This document shows, in pieces, positions 59,901-64,000 of a stretch of 64,000 bases of DNA. A model generated the notes under the pieces. The model did no database searches, was not told where the DNA came from, and worked only from the letters and a program-made list of their open reading frames with translations. Each line of letters opens with the position of its first letter. Positions within the stretch are counted from its first letter, which is position 1. Made by a program: the position numbers and the translations under genes. Source of the DNA: Brassica napus (Eukaryota; Streptophyta; Magnoliopsida; Brassicales; Brassicaceae); assembly GCF_020379485.1 (NCBI RefSeq), contig NW_026014749.1, forward strand, positions 124,001 to 188,000, in the 5' to 3' direction.

Positions 59901-62900
59901 GATGAATCACTTTGTGAGAAGCTTGATTTGGATACATAAAGTGGTGGAGAATCACCAGGAAGTTGAATAAATCTCATAGGAGTTGGCAAGAAGAAGTTAT
60001 CCCACTTTCAAATCAGGTGATTCCAGTTTCCCAGTTTGGGAATAGGACAGCTTCTTCGTCGTTCCAATCAAACCAGGATGAATCACTTTGTGAGAAGCTT
60101 GATTTGGATACATAAAGTGGTGGAGAATCACCAGGAAGTTGAATAAATCTCATAGGAGTTGGCAAGAAGAAGTTATCCCACTTTCAAATCAGGTGATTCC
60201 AGTTTCCCAGTTTGGGAATAGGACAGCTTCTTCGTCGTTCCAATCAAACCAGGATGAATCACTTTGTGAGAAGCTTGATTTGGATACATAAAGTGGTGGA
60301 GAATCACCAGGAAGTTGAATAAATCTCATAGGAGTTGGCAAGAAGAAGTTATCCCACTTTCAAATCAGGTGATTCCAGTTTCCCAGTTTGGGAATAGCAC
60401 AGCTTCTTCGTCGTTCCAATCAAACCAGGATGAATCACTTTGTGAGAAGCTTGATTTGGATACATAAAGTGGTGGAGAATCACCAGGAAGTTGAATAAAT
60501 CTCATAGGAGTTGGCAAGAAGAAGTTATCCCACTTTCAAATCAGGTGATTCCAGTTTCCCAGTTTGGGAATAGACAGCTTCTTCGTCGTTCCAATCAAAC
60601 CAGGATGAATCACTTTGTGAGAAGCTTGATTTGGATACATAAAGTGGTGGAGAATCACCAGGAAGTTGAATAAATCTCATAGGAGTTGGCAAGAAGAAGT
60701 TATCCCACTTTCAAATCAGGTGATTCCAGTTTCCCAGTTTGGGAATAGACAGCTTCTTCGTCGTTCCAATCAAACCAGGATGAATCACTTTGTGAGAAGC
60801 TTGATTTGGATACATAAAGTGGTGGAGAATCACCAGGAAGTTGAATAAATCTCATAGGAGTTGGCAAGAAGAAGTTATCCCACTTTCAAATCAGGTGATT
60901 CCAGTTTCCCAGTTTGGGAATAGGACAGCTTCTTCGTCGTTCCAATCAAACCAGGATGAATCACTTTGTGAGAAGCTTGATTTGGATACATAAAGTGGTG
61001 GAGAATCACCAGGAAGTTGAATAAATCTCATAGGAGTTGGCAAGAAGAAGTTATCCCACTTTCAAATCAGGTGATTCCAGTTTCCCAGTTTGGGAATAGA
61101 CAGCTTCTTCGTCGTTCCAATCAAACCAGGATGAATCACTTTGTGAGAAGCTTGATTTGGATACATAAAGTGGTGGAGAATCACCAGGAAGTTGAATAAA
61201 TCTCATAGGAGTTGGCAAGAAGAAGTTATCCCACTTTCAAATCAGGTGATTCCAGTTTCCCAGTTTGGGAATAGGACAGCTTCTTCGTCGTTCCAATCAA
61301 ACCAGGATGAATCACTTTGTGAGAAGCTTGATTTGGATACATAAAGTGGTGGAGAATCACCAGGAAGTTGAATAAATCTCATAGGAGTTGGCAAGAAGAA
61401 GTTATCCCACTTTCAAATCAGGTGATTCCAGTTTCCCAGTTTGGGAATAGGACAGCTTCTTCGTCGTTCCAATCAAACCAGGATGAATCACTTTGTGAGA
61501 AGCTTGATTTGGATACATAAAGTGGTGGAGAATCACCAGGAAGTTGAATAAATCTCATAGGAGTTGGCAAGAAGAAGTTATCCCACTTTCAAATCAGGTG
61601 ATTCCAGTTTCCCAGTTTGGGAATAGGACAGCTTCTTCGTCGTTCCAATCAAACCAGGATGAATCACTTTGTGAGAAGCTTGATTTGGATACATAAAGTG
61701 GTGGAGAATCACCAGGAAGTTGAATAAATCTCATAGGAGTTGGCAAGAAGAAGTTATCCCACTTTCAAATCAGGTGATTCCAGTTTCCCAGTTTGGGAAT
61801 AGACAGCTTCTTCGTCGTTCCAATCAAACCAGGATGAATCACTTTGTGAGAAGCTTGATTTGGATACATAAAGTGGTGGAGAATCACCAGGAAGTTGAAT
61901 AAATCTCATAGGAGTTGGCAAGAAGAAGTTATCCCACTTTCAAATCAGGTGATTCCAGTTTCCCAGTTTGGGAATAGGACAGCTTCTTCGTCGTTCCAAT
62001 CAAACCAGGATGAATCACTTTGTGAGAAGCTTGATTTGGATACATAAAGTGGTGGAGAATCACCAGGAAGTTGAATAAATCTCATAGGAGTTGGCAAGAA
62101 GAAGTTATCCCACTTTCAAATCAGGTGATTCCAGTTTCCCAGTTTGGGAATAGACAGCTTCTTCGTCGTTCCAATCAAACCAGGATGAATCACTTTGTGA
62201 GAAGCTTGATTTGGATACATAAAGTGGTGGAGAATCACCAGGAAGTTGAATAAATCTCATAGGAGTTGGCAAGAAGAAGTTATCCCACTTTCAAATCAGG
62301 TGATTCCAGTTTCCCAGTTTGGGAATAGACAGCTTCTTCGTCGTTCCAATCAAACCAGGATGAATCACTTTGTGAGAAGCTTGATTTGGATACATAAAGT
62401 GGTGGAGAATCACCAGGAAGTTGAATAAATCTCATAGGAGTTGGCAAGAAGAAGTTATCCCACTTTCAAATCAGGTGATTCCAGTTTCCCAGTTTGGGAA
62501 TAGCACAGCTTCTTCGTCGTTCCAATCAAACCAGGATGAATCACTTTGTGAGAAGCTTGATTTGGATACATAAAGTGGTGGAGAATCACCAGGAAGTTGA
62601 ATAAATCTCATAGGAGTTGGCAAGAAGAAGTTATCCCACTTTCAAATCAGGTGATTCCAGTTTCCCAGTTTGGGAATAGCACAGCTTCTTCGTCGTTCCA
62701 ATCAAACCAGGATGAATCACTTTGTGAGAAGCTTGATTTGGATACATAAAGTGGTGGAGAATCACCAGGAAGTTGAATAAATCTCATAGGAGTTGGCAAG
62801 AAGAAGTTATCCCACTTTCAAATCAGGTGATTCCAGTTTCCCAGTTTGGGAATAGGACAGCTTCTTCGTCGTTCCAATCAAACCAGGATGAATCACTTTG

Positions 62901-64000
62901 TGAGAAGCTTGATTTGGATACATAAAGTGGTGGAGAATCACCAGGAAGTTGAATAAATCTCATAGGAGTTGGCAAGAAGAAGTTATCCCACTTTCAAATC
63001 AGGTGATTCCAGTTTCCCAGTTTGGGAATAGGACAGCTTCTTCGTCGTTCCAATCAAACCAGGATGAATCACTTTGTGAGAAGCTTGATTTGGATACATA
63101 AAGTGGTGGAGAATCACCAGGAAGTTGAATAAATCTCATAGGAGTTGGCAAGAAGAAGTTATCCCACTTTCAAATCAGGTGATTCCAGTTTCCCAGTTTG
63201 GGAATAGGACAGCTTCTTCGTCGTTCCAATCAAACCAGGATGAATCACTTTGTGAGAAGCTTGATTTGGATACATAAAGTGGTGGAGAATCACCAGGAAG
63301 TTGAATAAATCTCATAGGAGTTGGCAAGAAGAAGTTATCCCACTTTCAAATCAGGTGATTCCAGTTTCCCAGTTTGGGAATAGCACAGCTTCTTCGTCGT
63401 TCCAATCAAACCAGGATGAATCACTTTGTGAGAAGCTTGATTTGGATACATAAAGTGGTGGAGAATCACCAGGAAGTTGAATAAATCTCATAGGAGTTGG
63501 CAAGAAGAAGTTATCCCACTTTCAAATCAGGTGATTCCAGTTTCCCAGTTTGGGAATAGACAGCTTCTTCGTCGTTCCAATCAAACCAGGATGAATCACT
63601 TTGTGAGAAGCTTGATTTGGATACATAAAGTGGTGGAGAATCACCAGGAAGTTGAATAAATCTCATAGGAGTTGGCAAGAAGAAGTTATCCCACTTTCAA
63701 ATCAGGTGATTCCAGTTTCCCAGTTTGGGAATAGGACAGCTTCTTCGTCGTTCCAATCAAACCAGGATGAATCACTTTGTGAGAAGCTTGATTTGGATAC
63801 ATAAAGTGGTGGAGAATCACCAGGAAGTTGAATAAATCTCATAGGAGTTGGCAAGAAGAAGTTATCCCACTTTCAAATCAGGTGATTCCAGTTTCCCAGT
63901 TTGGGAATAGGACAGCTTCTTCGTCGTTCCAATCAAACCAGGATGAATCACTTTGTGAGAAGCTTGATTTGGATACATAAAGTGGTGGAGAATCACCAGG
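50943..64000 (+). repeat. Satellite array 3 (about 74 monomers, continues past the window)
   Basis: The first monomer completes the class B monomer broken by element C and the next starts like class C; from about 51100 the array is highly uniform. Almost all monomers have CAAG after AGTTGG (exceptions near 53656 GATG and 55942 CATG). At the second variable site three states occur: GGACAG, GCACAG and the 175-bp GACAG form. Their order repeats every 17 monomers from 52054 on. Confidence 0.95.
52054..64000 (+). repeat. 17-monomer higher-order repeat, four units of about 2.99 kb
   Basis: I scored each monomer as G (GGACAG), C (GCACAG) or D (GACAG, 1 bp shorter). Units start at 52054, 55042, 58031 and 61017; the last is cut a few bases short by the window end. 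Unit 4 reads D GGG D G DD CC GGG C D GG. Units 1, 2 and 3 match it at 16, 12 and 14 of 17 positions. Periods of 2988, 2989 and 2986 bp equal 17 x 176 minus the number of D monomers in each unit (4, 3 and 6). The block CC GGG C is kept in all four. Confidence 0.8.

Noticed and set aside
52054..63659. Many near-identical 60-codon frames within satellite monomers (also in array 1)
   Set aside because: They begin at TTG, exist only where a 1-bp-shorter monomer avoids a stop, and repeat with the satellite. No coding signal beyond the DNA repeat itself.

Overview
The window is plant centromeric DNA, almost certainly from a Brassica species (A- or C-genome type). About 38.5 kb of the 64 kb is one tandem satellite with a 176-bp monomer, each carrying a HindIII site (AAGCTT). 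I recognise it from memory as the CentBr-type centromeric satellite of Brassica; no database search was possible. Nearly everything else is LTR retrotransposon sequence. I see no host protein gene, tRNA, rRNA, CRISPR array or bacterial feature.

Layout. (1) 1-3142: end of a Ty3/gypsy element (A, + strand, entering from the left), its LTR at 2261-3002, then a primer-binding site and leader, so this LTR is shared by two tandem copies. (2) 3140-3317: a scrambled junction made of short pieces of neighbouring LTRs. (3) 3318-6669: a non-autonomous, probably copia-type LTR element (N) with no gag-pol and a truncated left LTR. (4) 6670-29460: satellite array 1, about 129 monomers. (5) 29461-41571: a Ty1/copia element (D, + strand) with 5-bp target duplication TTCTT, itself split by a complete Ty3/gypsy element (B, - strand, 32054-38465, duplication TGCTG). 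(6) 41572-44242: satellite array 2, about 15 diverged monomers with a four-monomer pattern. (7) 44243-50942: a second, complete gypsy element (C, + strand, duplication ATCAC). (8) 50943-64000: satellite array 3, about 74 monomers, most of it organised as four successive 17-monomer higher-order units of about 2.99 kb.

A, B and C look like the CRM (centromeric chromovirus) clade. They have a single uninterrupted gag-pol frame, an initiator-Met primer site two bases after the LTR, no obvious chromodomain, and a reading frame that runs 80-100 codons into the 3' LTR. A and B are one family; C is another. B and C each have an intact frame of about 1570 codons, and their paired LTRs have equal length and no difference I could see, so both are young and may be autonomous. 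D is also young by its LTRs, but is dead: B splits the codon for the catalytic integrase glutamate, and a separate frameshift lies at 39049-39053.

History inferred: satellite first; D inserted into array DNA, then B into D; C inserted independently into the diverged satellite block. N and A at the left edge are more rearranged. The most interesting observations are the 17-monomer higher-order repeat, the tetrameric diverged block, the filler-like junction at 3140-3317, the purine-tract-plus-hairpin modules inside N, and a 3'-end motif shared by copia and gypsy elements.
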